From Chloroflexota bacterium (GTDB lineage: Bacteria; Chloroflexota; Dehalococcoidia; Lucifugimonadales; G022566795), in assembly GCA_022566795.1 (NCBI GenBank), contig JADFIF010000008.1:1-41191 (forward strand): a DNA stretch of 41,191 nt. Direction: 5' to 3'. Position numbers and translations under genes: made by a program. The notes under the pieces are model-generated. The model worked only from the letters and a program-made list of their open reading frames with translations, made no database searches and was not told where the DNA came from. Positions 9,245-18,909 of this stretch are shown piece by piece. How positions within the stretch are numbered: position 1 is the first letter of the stretch; each line of letters opens with the position of its first letter.

Positions 9245-9304
9245 GGCGGTGCCTGGTTAGTTGGTGGTAGGTTCGGGTGGACGATGCACTAACCAGGCGC
9301 CGCC
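9245..9304 (+). promoter_or_regulatory. Long stem-loop in leader of PDZ gene
   Basis: GGCGGTGCCTGGTTAGT (9245-9261) pairs with ACTAACCAGGCGCCGCC (9288-9304): 17 bp with one T/G position, 26-nt loop. Confidence 0.7.
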
Positions 9305-9352
9305 TCTTTGCGTTGTAACGGGCGAAACAATCTTGGAGGGAGGCGGTATCCA

Positions 9353-10438
9353 GTGAAGAGACTGAGTGTGGGGGTAGTAGTGGCCTTGGCCGTGATGGCG
9401 CTGACGGCCGTAATCGCCGCGAACGCCGGGACGACGCAGGCGGACCAGGAACGGCAGGCGGCGCAGGCAGAGGTTCAGCCGAAGCTCGGGGACGGGCGAG
9501 GTGCGGAGGGGTCTGGCCAGGGGTCGGGCTTCAAGCGGAACGCCGCCCCAGAGGATAAGGCTCCATTCATCGGCGTTACTCTCGGCGAGCTGCCGGAGGC
9601 GGAGGCGGATGCGCTCGACATTGCGGGCGGCGTGGTCGTGGGACGCGTGCTAGACGACGGCCCCGCGGCAGGCCTGCTCGCTGCGGGCGACGTGATCGTC
9701 TCGGTGGGCGGTGTAGACGTGCTGACTGCCGTCGACGTCGTCCAAGCGGTCCGTGCGGTCGAGCCGGGCGACACGCTATCGTTCACGGTGGTCCGCGATG
9801 GTGTTACGCTGACCGTCGAAGTCGAGGTCGGCGATCGCCCCCACAGAACCATACGGCGCGCTGGCCGCAAAGCTGGGCCGGGCAACCCCGTGCTGAGCTT
9901 GATCCGGCAGCTCGGCAACAGGCTGGCCAAGGCCGAGATAGTGCTGGAGACCGACGACGGCTTCAAGACGTTCAGGGCCGTGGCCGGCACCTTGAGCGAC
10001 CTGAACGTCGACGAACGCACCTTCACGCTGAATCTGGTCGCCGGTGACGGTTCTGAGGCGATTGAATACACGATCTCCGCCGATACCGTGGTCACGACGA
10101 AGCAGAGAGGCACGCTGGCCGGGTTGAACACAACCGACAGGACGCTGGTCGTGGATGTCGATGGCGACGTGAAGCTCGTTCAACAGGGGTACGTCGACGC
10201 CGGGAAGCACTGGCGCGGCCGGCCCTTCGGCGGCCGAGGCCATAACTTCCGGCCGGGCCCCGGCGCGTTCCCTGACATTCAGCGGCGGCTTCGGAGCATT
10301 CTTCCCAGGCTGGAGGGCGCTGGCTTCGACCTGAGGGCGTTCCTCGAGAGGTCGCATGGCGCCTTCGGTGAGGGCTCCGAGAGCCTAAGCGACACGCTGC
10401 GGGACATTATCGGGTCCGGTGAGGGCACAACGCAGTAA
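9353..10438 (+). CDS. Secreted/membrane PDZ-domain protein
   Basis: GTG start at 9353 preceded by GGAGGGAGG; signal-like MKRLSVGVVVALAVMALTAVIAANA; PDZ region IGVTLGELPEAEADALDIAGGVVVGRVLDDGPAAGLLAAGDVIVSVGG. Confidence 0.8.
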   Translation: MKRLSVGVVVALAVMALTAVIAANAGTTQADQERQAAQAEVQPKLGDGRGAEGSGQGSGFKRNAAPEDKAPFIGVTLGELPEAEADALDIAGGVVVGRVLDDGPAAGLLAAGDVIVSVGGVDVLTAVDVVQAVRAVEPGDTLSFTVVRDGVTLTVEVEVGDRPHRTIRRAGRKAGPGNPVLSLIRQLGNRLAKAEIVLETDDGFKTFRAVAGTLSDLNVDERTFTLNLVAGDGSEAIEYTISADTVVTTKQRGTLAGLNTTDRTLVVDVDGDVKLVQQGYVDAGKHWRGRPFGGRGHNFRPGPGAFPDIQRRLRSILPRLEGAGFDLRAFLERSHGAFGEGSESLSDTLRDIIGSGEGTTQ

Positions 10439-10443
10439 GCGGC

Positions 10444-11154
10444 ATGTTTGATGTCTTCAAAAGCCTGAAGCCGCTGCAAATCGGTGTGCTGGTGGCAGTC
10501 CTGTTGGGCGTAGTCGGCGGCACCTACGGCGTCTATACGCTGATCAGCGGCTCGGGGCAGGTAGCTTTGGAAGAGGACCAGCAGTTTGCGCTTCAGGCCC
10601 CGAGCATCGAACGGAAGCCAGGCGACGTAGTAATCGAGTTTGCCGATGGGTCGGTGGCTCGATACCGGGTGAAGGAGGAGCTGGCCAGAGTCAGCGTGCC
10701 GGGCGATGCCGTGGGCGAGACGCCTGACGTGGTCGGCGCGATCGTTTTCAGCGCTGACGGCTCGGTCCAGCCGGGGTCCAAGATCGTGGTCGATCTACGC
10801 ACGCTTCGGAGCGATGAGGCCAGGCGGGATAATTTCCTGCGCCGGAACTCGCTGGAGTCCAACAGATTTCCATTGGCCGAGTTCGTAATACGCGAGGTGT
10901 CGGGGCTGTCCTGGCCGCTGCCCGAAAGCGGCGAGACCGGCTTCCAGCTTCATGGGGACATGACCCTCCACGGAGTGACCGCCCCATTGACGTGGGACGT
11001 CATTGCCAACTTCGGACCCGAGGGCATCACGGGCCGGGCGACCACAAGATTCCAGTTCGGTGACTTCGACATGAGCAAGCCGTCGCTCTTCTTCATCATC
11101 AGTGTGGAAGACGATATGCGACTAGAGGTAGACTTCAAGGCCAATCCGAGCTAG
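10444..11154 (+). CDS. YceI-like domain protein, membrane anchored
   Basis: N-terminal TM; VVDLRTLRSDEARRDNFLRRNSLESNRFPLAEFVIREV...GDMTLHGVTAPLTWDV. Confidence 0.88.
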   Translation: MFDVFKSLKPLQIGVLVAVLLGVVGGTYGVYTLISGSGQVALEEDQQFALQAPSIERKPGDVVIEFADGSVARYRVKEELARVSVPGDAVGETPDVVGAIVFSADGSVQPGSKIVVDLRTLRSDEARRDNFLRRNSLESNRFPLAEFVIREVSGLSWPLPESGETGFQLHGDMTLHGVTAPLTWDVIANFGPEGITGRATTRFQFGDFDMSKPSLFFIISVEDDMRLEVDFKANPS

Positions 11155-11224
11155 TTAGCCAAGGCTCCGATTAGCATAAGGTCTCCGCGCCGCGGCTAGG
11201 GAGCAGCCCGGCGCCGGGGGTACT

Positions 11225-11256
11225 AAGGCCCCGCCGAAAGGCGGGGCCTTCCCTTT
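11225..11256 (+). terminator. Intrinsic terminator
   Basis: AAGGCCCCGCC GAAA GGCGGGGCCTT followed by cccttttg: 11-bp perfect stem, GAAA loop. Confidence 0.9.
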
Positions 11257-11366
11257 TGTGATGCGGCAATGAGCTCGGCATCCGGCCGGCAGCTATACGT
11301 CCAGCGCCAAACCTTCTACAATTCACCCCAAGCCCACGCAGAACAGCTCAGATGCAGGAGTGTCTT

Positions 11367-12047
11367 ATGGGATGGTTTCGCCGCATAAGCACTAGCAGGC
11401 CGGTCCTTCGGCTCATCTACTATGTCTGGGTCGCGTTCCCGTATCCTGTGCGCAAGCCGCTGACGGCTGCTGGCATCTTCGGGGTGCTGGCGATGAAGAA
11501 GGTGGCCGGCGTCAATAGACAGAACAAGCCGACGCCGATGAAGGACCTTGGCAACCTCTCCTTCTGGGGGGTACCCGAGGTCGACATCGATCGCTACTCC
11601 CTCGAGCTGATGGGCGAGATCGACAAGCCGTTACGCCTGTCCCTCGCTGAGCTACGGAACATGGATTCCGAGGAGCGCCCCATCCGCATGGACTGCGTCG
11701 GCGGGTTCCGAAACAACTCGTCGATGAAGGGGGTGCGACTATCCACCCTCTTCGAGAGGGCACAGCCCACCGCTGCCGCCGAGTCCGCAGTCTTTCACTG
11801 CGCCGATGGCTACTACACCACCCATCGCCTCGACGACCTGGCGTCGTCGGATGCCTTCATGGCCTACGAGATCAACGGACAGCAGATCGACCGGTTCGGA
11901 TACCCGCTCAGGCTCGTAGCTCCCGAAACGTACGGATACAAGTGGGCCAAATGGGTGGTCCGAATCGAGCTTGTCACCGGCTTTCCCAAAGGCTACTGGG
12001 AGCAAAAGGGCCTGCCAAGCCGCGGCAGAGTCGGCGATCTGTGGTGA
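11367..12047 (+). CDS. Molybdopterin-dependent oxidoreductase (sulfite oxidase-like fold)
   Basis: MDCVGGFRNN (candidate Mo-ligand Cys), SLAELRNM, VFHCADGYYTTHRLDDL, APETYGYKWAKWVVRIELV; listed ORF starts at 11352. Confidence 0.85.
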   Translation: MGWFRRISTSRPVLRLIYYVWVAFPYPVRKPLTAAGIFGVLAMKKVAGVNRQNKPTPMKDLGNLSFWGVPEVDIDRYSLELMGEIDKPLRLSLAELRNMDSEERPIRMDCVGGFRNNSSMKGVRLSTLFERAQPTAAAESAVFHCADGYYTTHRLDDLASSDAFMAYEINGQQIDRFGYPLRLVAPETYGYKWAKWVVRIELVTGFPKGYWEQKGLPSRGRVGDLW

Positions 12048-12163
12048 CGCGAGGCCTTCAAACTGAGCCAGGGCCACCCTGACCTGTTCCCCGTCCGGCA
12101 GTTAATGTATAATTGCTTTTCGTCGATGCCGCACGGGCAATTTTGAGACGGGGGGGCAGGTGA

Positions 12164-12535
12164 TTGAATGCACTAGGTACGCATCTGTTGTTGGATCTGA
12201 AGGAGTGCAACTCGGGGCTTCTGGACGATTTCAGCTTCATCAAAAAGGCGATGTTGGACGCGGCGGGCGAGGCCGGGGCAACCATCGTGGGAGAGAACTT
12301 CCACAAGTTCGATCCGCTTGGAGTCACGGGGATAATCGCCATTGCGGAGTCCCATCTATGTATACATACGTGGCCCGAGCACGCATACGCGGCAGTTGAC
12401 ATATTCACCTGTGGCAGCAACTTCAAGCCCCATAAGGCCGCTGAGCGGATCATCGAGAGCCTGCAGTGTGCGCAGCCCCAAGTCACTGAAGTCCAGCGGG
12501 GCATTATCTCAGAGCTGACAGCATCGTCGGTGTGA
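12164..12535 (+). CDS. speD: S-adenosylmethionine decarboxylase proenzyme
   Basis: TTG start; MNALGTHLLLDLKECN...AIAESHLCIHTWPEHAYAAVDIFTCG; overlaps speE. Confidence 0.93.
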   Translation: MNALGTHLLLDLKECNSGLLDDFSFIKKAMLDAAGEAGATIVGENFHKFDPLGVTGIIAIAESHLCIHTWPEHAYAAVDIFTCGSNFKPHKAAERIIESLQCAQPQVTEVQRGIISELTASSV

Positions 12536-13467
12536 TGTCGCATCCATCCACCGAACCTCCCGAAGGCCACTGGAACTACGAGAACATTACCCCCGACCTG
12601 ATACAGGCGGAGCGGATCAACCAGGTGCTGTTCAAGGGCACCACGGCCTTCCAGGATGTCCAGATCGTCGACGCGGCCTGCTTTGGCCGCAGCCTTGTGC
12701 TCGACGGCAAGACCCAGTCGACAGAGGTCGACGAGTTCGTCTACCACGAGACGCTGGTCCATCCGAGCTTGCTGGCGCATCCTGCCCCGACGCAGGTCCT
12801 GATCGCCGGGGGCGGCGAGGGCGCCACGGCCCGGGAGGTGCTGGCTCACTCGTCCGTGAAGCGATGCGTCATGGTGGACATCGACAGCGAGGTCGTGAGC
12901 CTCTGCCGTCGGTATCTGCCGAACCACCATCGGGGCGCCTTCGAAGACCAACGGCTGGAGCTGCACCACCGCGACGCCCTGGCCTTCCTTCAGGAGACGC
13001 CCGACCGGTTCGATGTAGCCATCATCGACGTTCCGGACCCGCTGGAGGGCGGCCCTGCGCACGCCCTCTTTACCCAGGAATTCTACCTTCTGCTCAGAGA
13101 CCGCTTGAAGCCGGACGGCCTCATGGTTGCCCAGTCGGGGCCCACGGGCCCCGCCTTCTACCAGCAGTGCTTTTCGGCTGTGACGAAGACCGTGGGCTCG
13201 GTCTTCCCAAAGGTTTCCTACTGCGAGGCCTTCATCCCTTCGTTCGCCTCCACATGGGGATTCGTCATCGGCTCGCTGGGCCCGGACCCGGCCTCGCTCT
13301 CGGCGCAGCAGGTCGACGCGCTGATAGCCGAGCGGGTGAAAGCCCCCTTGCGCTTCTACGACGGCATAACCCACCTCGGCATCTTCTCGGTGCCCAAGTT
13401 CCTGCGCCAAGCCGTCGCCGCGGAGACGCGGGTCATAACCGAGTCAGCCCCGCTCTTCGTCGTCTAG
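12532..13467 (+). CDS. speE: Spermidine/polyamine aminopropyltransferase
   Basis: QSTEVDEFVYHETLVHPSLLAHPAPTQVLIAGGGEGATAREVLAH...VDIDSEVV; 4-nt overlap with speD. Confidence 0.93.
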   Translation: MMSHPSTEPPEGHWNYENITPDLIQAERINQVLFKGTTAFQDVQIVDAACFGRSLVLDGKTQSTEVDEFVYHETLVHPSLLAHPAPTQVLIAGGGEGATAREVLAHSSVKRCVMVDIDSEVVSLCRRYLPNHHRGAFEDQRLELHHRDALAFLQETPDRFDVAIIDVPDPLEGGPAHALFTQEFYLLLRDRLKPDGLMVAQSGPTGPAFYQQCFSAVTKTVGSVFPKVSYCEAFIPSFASTWGFVIGSLGPDPASLSAQQVDALIAERVKAPLRFYDGITHLGIFSVPKFLRQAVAAETRVITESAPLFVV

Positions 13468-13609
13468 CCAGTCGCCGTCGCACCATGGACCGCCAACCTG
13501 CGCGCCATTGGGCGGTTCCGGCTGGCTCGGGATACCGCGGCCGGGCCCGCCAACCTCCAAGCCAAGTGAGCGTAACGGCGCCGCCCCCGGTGTTATAATC
13601 GCCAAGACG

Positions 13610-15859
13610 ATGGCATCCGATATCCTCGAAGGACTGAACCCCAAGCAGCGCGAAGCCGTCGAGACCATCGACGGCCCCCTGCTGATCGTCGCCGGCCCCG
13701 GCAGCGGCAAGACTCGCGTCATTACGCACCGCATCGCCTACCTGGTGCGGGTCTGCGGAGTGCGGCCGCACCGAATCGCCGCCCTGACCTTCACCAACAA
13801 GGCCGCGCGGGAGATGCGCCTGCGTCTCGGCGAGCTTCTCGGCCTCGCGGTCAAGGACCTGACCGCGGGGACCTTCCACGCCTTTTGCGCCATGATCCTG
13901 CGCCGCGAGGGCGAGACCATCGGTCTCGACCGAGACTTCGCCATCTACGACGACGCCGACCAGGTCGACCTGATCAAGCGCAGCATGAAGGAGCTGGAGA
14001 TCGACCCCAAGCGCTTCGCGCCCAGGGCCGTCCTCTCGGCCATCTCCAGCGCCAAGAGCGAGCTTATCGGAACAGAGGGCTTCGGTCTGCGGCGGGAGAC
14101 CTACTTCGACGAGGTCGTGCTGAGAGTGTACGAGCGCTACCAGGAGCTCTTGGCCCAGAGCTCGGCGGTCGATTTTGACGATCTGCTCTTCAGGACCCAC
14201 TCCCTCTTCGAGCGCTACCCGGAGGTCGCCGACAAGTATCAAAACCGCTACGTCCACTTCATGATAGACGAGTTCCAGGACACCAACGTGGCGCAGTACG
14301 CCATCGCCAGACAGATGACCAAGGCCTACCGCAACCTCTGCGTGGTGGGCGACCCGGACCAGTCTATCTACTCTTGGCGTAACGCCGACATCCGCAACAT
14401 CCTGAGCTTTCAGCAGGACTACCCCGAGTCCAAAGTCATCGCTCTGGAGGAGAACTACCGCTCCACTCAGACCATCCTCGACGCGGCCCGAAAGGTCATC
14501 GTTCCTAACACTCAGCGGGTCGAGAAGGACCTGTGGACCAACAATGGCAAGGGCGTACCCATCGTAGTCAACGAGGGATACAACGAGCAGGAAGAGGCGC
14601 AGTTCGTCGTCAGCGAGATACAGAACCTGACGGGGCAGGGGCTCAAGGGCGGCGGTAAGGCCGGCTGCACCCTGGGCGAGGTAGCCGTCATGTACAGAGT
14701 GAACGCCCAGTCCAGAGCCCTGGAAGAGGCGTGCCTGCGATATGGAATGCCCTACCAGGTCGTCGGCGGCCTCAAGTTCTACCAGCGGCAAGAGGTCAAG
14801 GATGTCGCGGCGTACCTGCGCCTCGTTGCCAATCCCAACGACGACGTCGCCCTGACCAGAGTGGTCAACGTGCCCTCCAGAGGGATAGGCCAACGCACTC
14901 TGGATGAGCTGACCCGGATGGCCCGGGCGGCCGAAACGTCGCTGTTCTCCGCCATCGGCCGGGTGGCCGGCGCCAGGGACGAGGGCACGGAGCTTCCGAT
15001 GACGCCGCGGGCGGCCAGATCGCTGATCGACTTCCGAAGGCTGATCGAGGGGCTGGCCGAGCAGCGCGACTCGGTGGACCTGGTCGAGCTCATCGACCTG
15101 GTACTCGAGCGCTCCGGATACAGGCGCCACCTGGAGGAAGAGGCCGACCGAGGCGAAGAGCGGCTGGAGAACATTCAGGAGTTCCGAAGCGCCGCCCGCG
15201 ACTTCCTGGAGCTGGGAGTCCAGGAGGCTCTGACCGCGTTCCTGGAGAACGTCAGCCTGGTCAGCGACATCGACTCGTTCGAGGAAAGGCCGGACGCCAT
15301 CACGCTGATAACCCTGCATCAGGCGAAGGGGCTCGAGTTTCGCGTGGTGTTCATCGTAGGCATGGAGGAGGGAATCCTGCCTCATCAGCGCTCCATCGAC
15401 AGCGGAGACCCCGCCGAGATGGAAGAGGAGCGACGGCTCTGCTACGTCGGCATTACCCGGGCCAAGGAGCGTCTGTATCTGCTGCGGGCCTTCCGCCGAG
15501 GATTCCGCGGTGGATCGATGCCCAGCATTCCTTCGAGATTTCTCGCCGATATCCCCCAAGACCTGATCGTCGCGCCGCCTCGGCCTGCCGCCAGGGCCAG
15601 CGCCTCCGCCGGCTGGACCCGCGCCGCCACTGCCGCCAGGCGGCGGGGGGAGGACGAGGCAGGTGCGGGCAACGGCGCTACACCAGCGCAGGCTCCCGGC
15701 ATCGCCACGGGCGACAAGGTGCGCCACGCCAAGTTCGGCGACGGCATAGTCATGGCGTGCGACCCGTCCGGCGACGACTATCGGGTGACAGTGGTCTTCG
15801 GCGAGGAGCACGGTATAAAGCGGCTGCTGCTGGGCTTTGCGAACCTCGAGAAGGTTTGA
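13610..15859 (+). CDS. pcrA: UvrD/PcrA-family ATP-dependent DNA helicase
   Basis: MASDILEGLNPKQREAVETIDGPLLIVAGPGSGKTRVITHRIAYLV...IDEFQDTN...VGDPDQSIYSWRNAD...TLHQAKGLEFRVVFIVGMEEGILPH; C-terminal VRHAKFGDGIV. Confidence 0.95.
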   Translation: MASDILEGLNPKQREAVETIDGPLLIVAGPGSGKTRVITHRIAYLVRVCGVRPHRIAALTFTNKAAREMRLRLGELLGLAVKDLTAGTFHAFCAMILRREGETIGLDRDFAIYDDADQVDLIKRSMKELEIDPKRFAPRAVLSAISSAKSELIGTEGFGLRRETYFDEVVLRVYERYQELLAQSSAVDFDDLLFRTHSLFERYPEVADKYQNRYVHFMIDEFQDTNVAQYAIARQMTKAYRNLCVVGDPDQSIYSWRNADIRNILSFQQDYPESKVIALEENYRSTQTILDAARKVIVPNTQRVEKDLWTNNGKGVPIVVNEGYNEQEEAQFVVSEIQNLTGQGLKGGGKAGCTLGEVAVMYRVNAQSRALEEACLRYGMPYQVVGGLKFYQRQEVKDVAAYLRLVANPNDDVALTRVVNVPSRGIGQRTLDELTRMARAAETSLFSAIGRVAGARDEGTELPMTPRAARSLIDFRRLIEGLAEQRDSVDLVELIDLVLERSGYRRHLEEEADRGEERLENIQEFRSAARDFLELGVQEALTAFLENVSLVSDIDSFEERPDAITLITLHQAKGLEFRVVFIVGMEEGILPHQRSIDSGDPAEMEEERRLCYVGITRAKERLYLLRAFRRGFRGGSMPSIPSRFLADIPQDLIVAPPRPAARASASAGWTRAATAARRRGEDEAGAGNGATPAQAPGIATGDKVRHAKFGDGIVMACDPSGDDYRVTVVFGEEHGIKRLLLGFANLEKV

Positions 15860-15943
15860 GCCGCTGACTAGCGGGGCGCGACCGGAGGTTTGGCTTGGGG
15901 GCTCGGGAGCAGACAGAAGGGTCGCTCCCGGCGCAAAACTTTC

Positions 15944-15972
15944 TTGACACCAAACGACCCCAATCGTAAACT
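15944..15972 (+). promoter_or_regulatory. Sigma70-type promoter
   Basis: TTGACA (15944-15949), 17-nt spacer, TAAACT (15967-15972), upstream of the MaoC pair. Confidence 0.7.
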
Positions 15973-16105
15973 TGCCAGCGACCTGACCATCCACCAGTGC
16001 CTGCCCAACGACGCGATGGGCTCCAGGCTGAGACCCATACCGTGGGCCTGAAATCGACCTGCGGGGATGGCGACCCCAGCCGCTCAGCACTGTCGAGGAG
16101 TGCCA

Positions 16106-16573
16106 ATGACGCAACAGTCTGCCATTTCCCAGGAGATGCGAGACGGCGTGGGCGTCGAGTCGGATCCTCTCAGCCACAAGGTCGAGTTGGGAGCGATCAT
16201 CAAGTTCGCGGAGGCCATAGGCGATCCGAACCCGATCTTCAACGACGAAGAGGCCGCTCGCAAGACGCGCTACGGCGGTATCGTGGCGCCCCCTACGTTC
16301 CTGCGCTCCATGCGCGCCGGGCCTGCCAAAGTAGAGGTGCGAAGCCCTTACGGCGCAGCCCTCGATGGGGGCAGCGAGTGGGAGTACTTCGAGCCGGCAC
16401 GAGCAGGCGACACCATCACCGTCACGACCAAGGTCGCGGACATCTTCGAGCGGCCCGGCCGGCTCGGCAACATGCTCTTCATCATCAGAGAGACCAGGTA
16501 TATAAACCAGTTTGGCCGGCTTGTGGCCGTCCAGCGGGGCACCGGCATCAGCTATCAGCCGCCGGAAGGGTAG
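16106..16573 (+). CDS. MaoC-like / FAS1-like N-terminal hot-dog dehydratase subunit
   Basis: ELGAIIKFAEAIGDPNPIFNDEEAARKTRYGGIVAPPTFLRSM; typical MaoC N-subunit. Confidence 0.85.
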   Translation: MTQQSAISQEMRDGVGVESDPLSHKVELGAIIKFAEAIGDPNPIFNDEEAARKTRYGGIVAPPTFLRSMRAGPAKVEVRSPYGAALDGGSEWEYFEPARAGDTITVTTKVADIFERPGRLGNMLFIIRETRYINQFGRLVAVQRGTGISYQPPEG

Positions 16574-16614
16574 AAGTCAACAGTCACGCAGTGCACCGCC
16601 AGCGGAGGAAGATC

Positions 16615-17046
16615 ATGTCCGAGCAACTTTACTTCGAGGACGTCGAAGAGGGGATGGAGCTGCCGACGGTCGAGAAAAACCCGACGACGCAGCAGCTAGT
16701 GAAGTACGCCGGCGCGTCTGGAGACTACTATCAGATCCACTACGACCAGGAGTTCGCCAAGGCGAACGGACTGCCAAACGTCATCCTGCACGGCGCGCTG
16801 AAGAACGCGTTCCTCGGGCACCTCATGACCAACTGGGTGGGCGAGCACGGGATGCTTAGGAAGCTGAGCGCCCAGTATCGAGGCATGGACGTTCCAGGCA
16901 CTCCCATCTACGCCAAGGGTGTGGTGACCAAGAAGTACGTCGAGAACGGCGAGAACCTCGTCGAGTGCGACATCTGGCTGGAGAATCACAAGGGCGAGAA
17001 GACTACGCCCGGGTCGGCCCTGGTGGCGCTGCCGGCGAAGAAGTAG
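16615..17046 (+). CDS. MaoC-like hot-dog dehydratase, catalytic subunit
   Basis: KYAGASGDYYQIHYDQEFAKANGLPNVILHGALKNAFLGHLM; D/H hydratase motif; 42 bp after the first subunit. Confidence 0.88.
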   Translation: MSEQLYFEDVEEGMELPTVEKNPTTQQLVKYAGASGDYYQIHYDQEFAKANGLPNVILHGALKNAFLGHLMTNWVGEHGMLRKLSAQYRGMDVPGTPIYAKGVVTKKYVENGENLVECDIWLENHKGEKTTPGSALVALPAKK

Positions 17047-17160
17047 GCGGCGCGCCCCCCGCTGGCCGACGCCATCTTCGTCAATAGGCTATTTGGTCGC
17101 TATTCCTGCCTGCGACCTCCGCTGTTTTGCCCATGAAGTGACTATCTCAAGACCCCGTCC

Positions 17161-17230
17161 GGGGAGTCCAGAGGGGCTGACCCCTCAGGCAGGGGGTCTG
17201 GGGGACGCGCCCCCAGGAACAAAAAAACCC
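17161..17230 (+). repeat. Diverged copy (E) of the intergenic repeat family
   Basis: ggggagtccagaggggctgacccctcaggcagggggtctgggggacgcgcccccagg aligns with copy C ggggagtgcagaggggctaagcccctttgccgggagtctgagggtgtccctcaga. Confidence 0.65.
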
Positions 17231-17295
17231 TGAGGGCGGGCGGGTGGTAATAAGGCATGTGCCTTTTGAGATGGCTTCTAAATCGGGAGTTGCCG

Positions 17296-18063
17296 GTGTC
17301 GGCGCAGCTGTTCGATCTGACCGGTAAAGTCGCAATCGTCACCGGCGGCAACGGCGGCATCGGCCTCGGCATCGCAAAGGGGTTGGCGCGGGCTGGGGCA
17401 GGCGTCGTCGTGGCCGCTCGTAACCGAGAGAAGACGAGCGCCTCCGTGCGAGAGCTTCAACAACTCGGCGGCAGAGCAACCGGAATCTCGACAGATGTTG
17501 CCGACGAGGCGTCGGTGGCGGCGATGGCCAAGGCGGCGGTTGACGAGTTCGGCCGAATCGACATCCTCGTAAACAACGCCGGCATCAGCATCCGCAAGCC
17601 TCCTCAGGATTACACGGCCGACGAGTGGCGCAAGGTCGTCGACGTCAATCTTACGGGCTCGTTTCTGTGCGCGAGAGAGGTATACCCCCACATGGTAGAG
17701 GCCGGTGGAGGTAAGATCATCAACATCGGGTCCATGACGTCCATCTTCGGGAGCGACTGGGTGGCGGCGTACTCCGCCAGCAAGGGTGGGGTGGTCCAGC
17801 TCACCAAGAGCCTCGCCATCGCCTGGGCGAAGGACAACGTCCAGGTCAACGCCATCCTTCCCGGCTGGATACACACCGACCTCACCGCGCCTATCAAGTC
17901 CGATTTCCCCGACCGTTACGACTTCATAAGCGCGCGCATTCCTCTGGGCCGGTGGGGAGAGCCGGGGGAGATGGCGGGCACCGCAGTCTTCCTGGCCAGC
18001 GCTGCCTCAGACTACGTCACCGGAGTTGCCATCCCAGTCGACGGTGGCTACACCGCGTTCTGA
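17296..18063 (+). CDS. SDR family oxidoreductase
   Basis: KVAIVTGGNGGIGLGIAKGLA...NNAGIS...YSASKGGVVQLTKSLAIAWA...PVDGGYTAF; probable GTG start at 17296 (listed ORF 17257). Confidence 0.93.
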   Translation: MSAQLFDLTGKVAIVTGGNGGIGLGIAKGLARAGAGVVVAARNREKTSASVRELQQLGGRATGISTDVADEASVAAMAKAAVDEFGRIDILVNNAGISIRKPPQDYTADEWRKVVDVNLTGSFLCAREVYPHMVEAGGGKIINIGSMTSIFGSDWVAAYSASKGGVVQLTKSLAIAWAKDNVQVNAILPGWIHTDLTAPIKSDFPDRYDFISARIPLGRWGEPGEMAGTAVFLASAASDYVTGVAIPVDGGYTAF

Positions 18064-18199
18064 CTCGCCTACGTCGCGGGTTACAACCAGCGCGGCATCG
18101 TCTGCATGCGGGTTGCCACTCAAATGGACTCGCACCTTTCGCCCCGAATTCGCACCTAAGGTGGTGGCGGTGTCGTGCCCGTTGGAAGCAGTGGCGTAG

Positions 18200-18415
18200 C
18201 AGGCTGATGAAAAATGGGGAGTGCAGTCCCGATCCGTCGGGATTGCCAGGAGTCTGAGAGCCTGCCCTGAGCATCGTCGAAGGGGTGTCCCTCAGATACA
18301 AAATTCTTCCCTTTCCTCGCTCGAAAGGGCACCAGAGAGCCTGCCCTGAGCAAAGCCTGTGGTGAGCTTGTCGAACCATCGAAGGGGATAGTCGAAAGAG
18401 TTTTTCAGCACCCTG
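18200..18415. repeat. MITE-like intergenic repeat copy A
   Basis: Ends caggctgatgaaaaa and tttttcagcaccctg (reverse complement cagggtgctgaaaaa; 13/15 match); shares internal segments with copies B and C. Confidence 0.8.
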
Positions 18416-18435
18416 TTGAGCGAGGAGCGTGAGAG

Positions 18436-18672
18436 ATGGCGAAAAGGGCAACGGGCGGAGGGCGGCGAGGTGGTAGCGCCACTGACCAGCCCGGTTCGAG
18501 GACCTGGGCATTCTCGCTCTTCTGGGCGGCGCTGGTCGTCGGCGTAGCCATCGTGGCCAGCGCCACGATCAACCCGCTGTTCGGCCGCTTCGTCCACTGG
18601 GACTGGATGGCAGGCATTGCTCCAGTCGGGTTCGTGACGATGGCGTTGGCCTTTCGTCGGCGCTGGGTGTGA
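18436..18672 (+). CDS. Small two-TM membrane protein, unknown function
   Basis: 78 aa: ...TWAFSLFWAALVVGVAIVASATINPLF...WDWMAGIAPVGFVTMALAFRRRWV; purine-rich RBS region; lies between repeat copies A and B. Confidence 0.55.
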   Translation: MAKRATGGGRRGGSATDQPGSRTWAFSLFWAALVVGVAIVASATINPLFGRFVHWDWMAGIAPVGFVTMALAFRRRWV

Positions 18673-18909
18673 GCAGAGGACCGCGCGCCAAGCGCCAGGG
18701 AGTGAGGCCATAGCCTGTCAACAACCCAGCCTCGGCTCTGGCGTTCTTCCCTCCTCCGAGAGACCAGCCGAGCCCTTTTCGCAAGCCCCCATCCCACCCA
18801 CAGCGCAAGTATTGCGGGCCCGGTGAGCGTGCTGTAACATCGGCCATGCGGACGTTGAGGCCTGAAAGCGGATGGACTGCGACGCAGGGCGTGGCGGGCG
18901 CACTGGAAA

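Noticed and set aside
12058-13410. 450-aa minus-strand ORF antisense to speD/speE
   Set aside because: Shadow of clear polyamine genes; no family signal.
13433-16177. 914-aa minus-strand ORF antisense to the helicase gene
   Set aside because: Exact antisense shadow of a well-supported pcrA/uvrD gene; compositionally a GC-rich third-frame artifact with no recognisable motifs.
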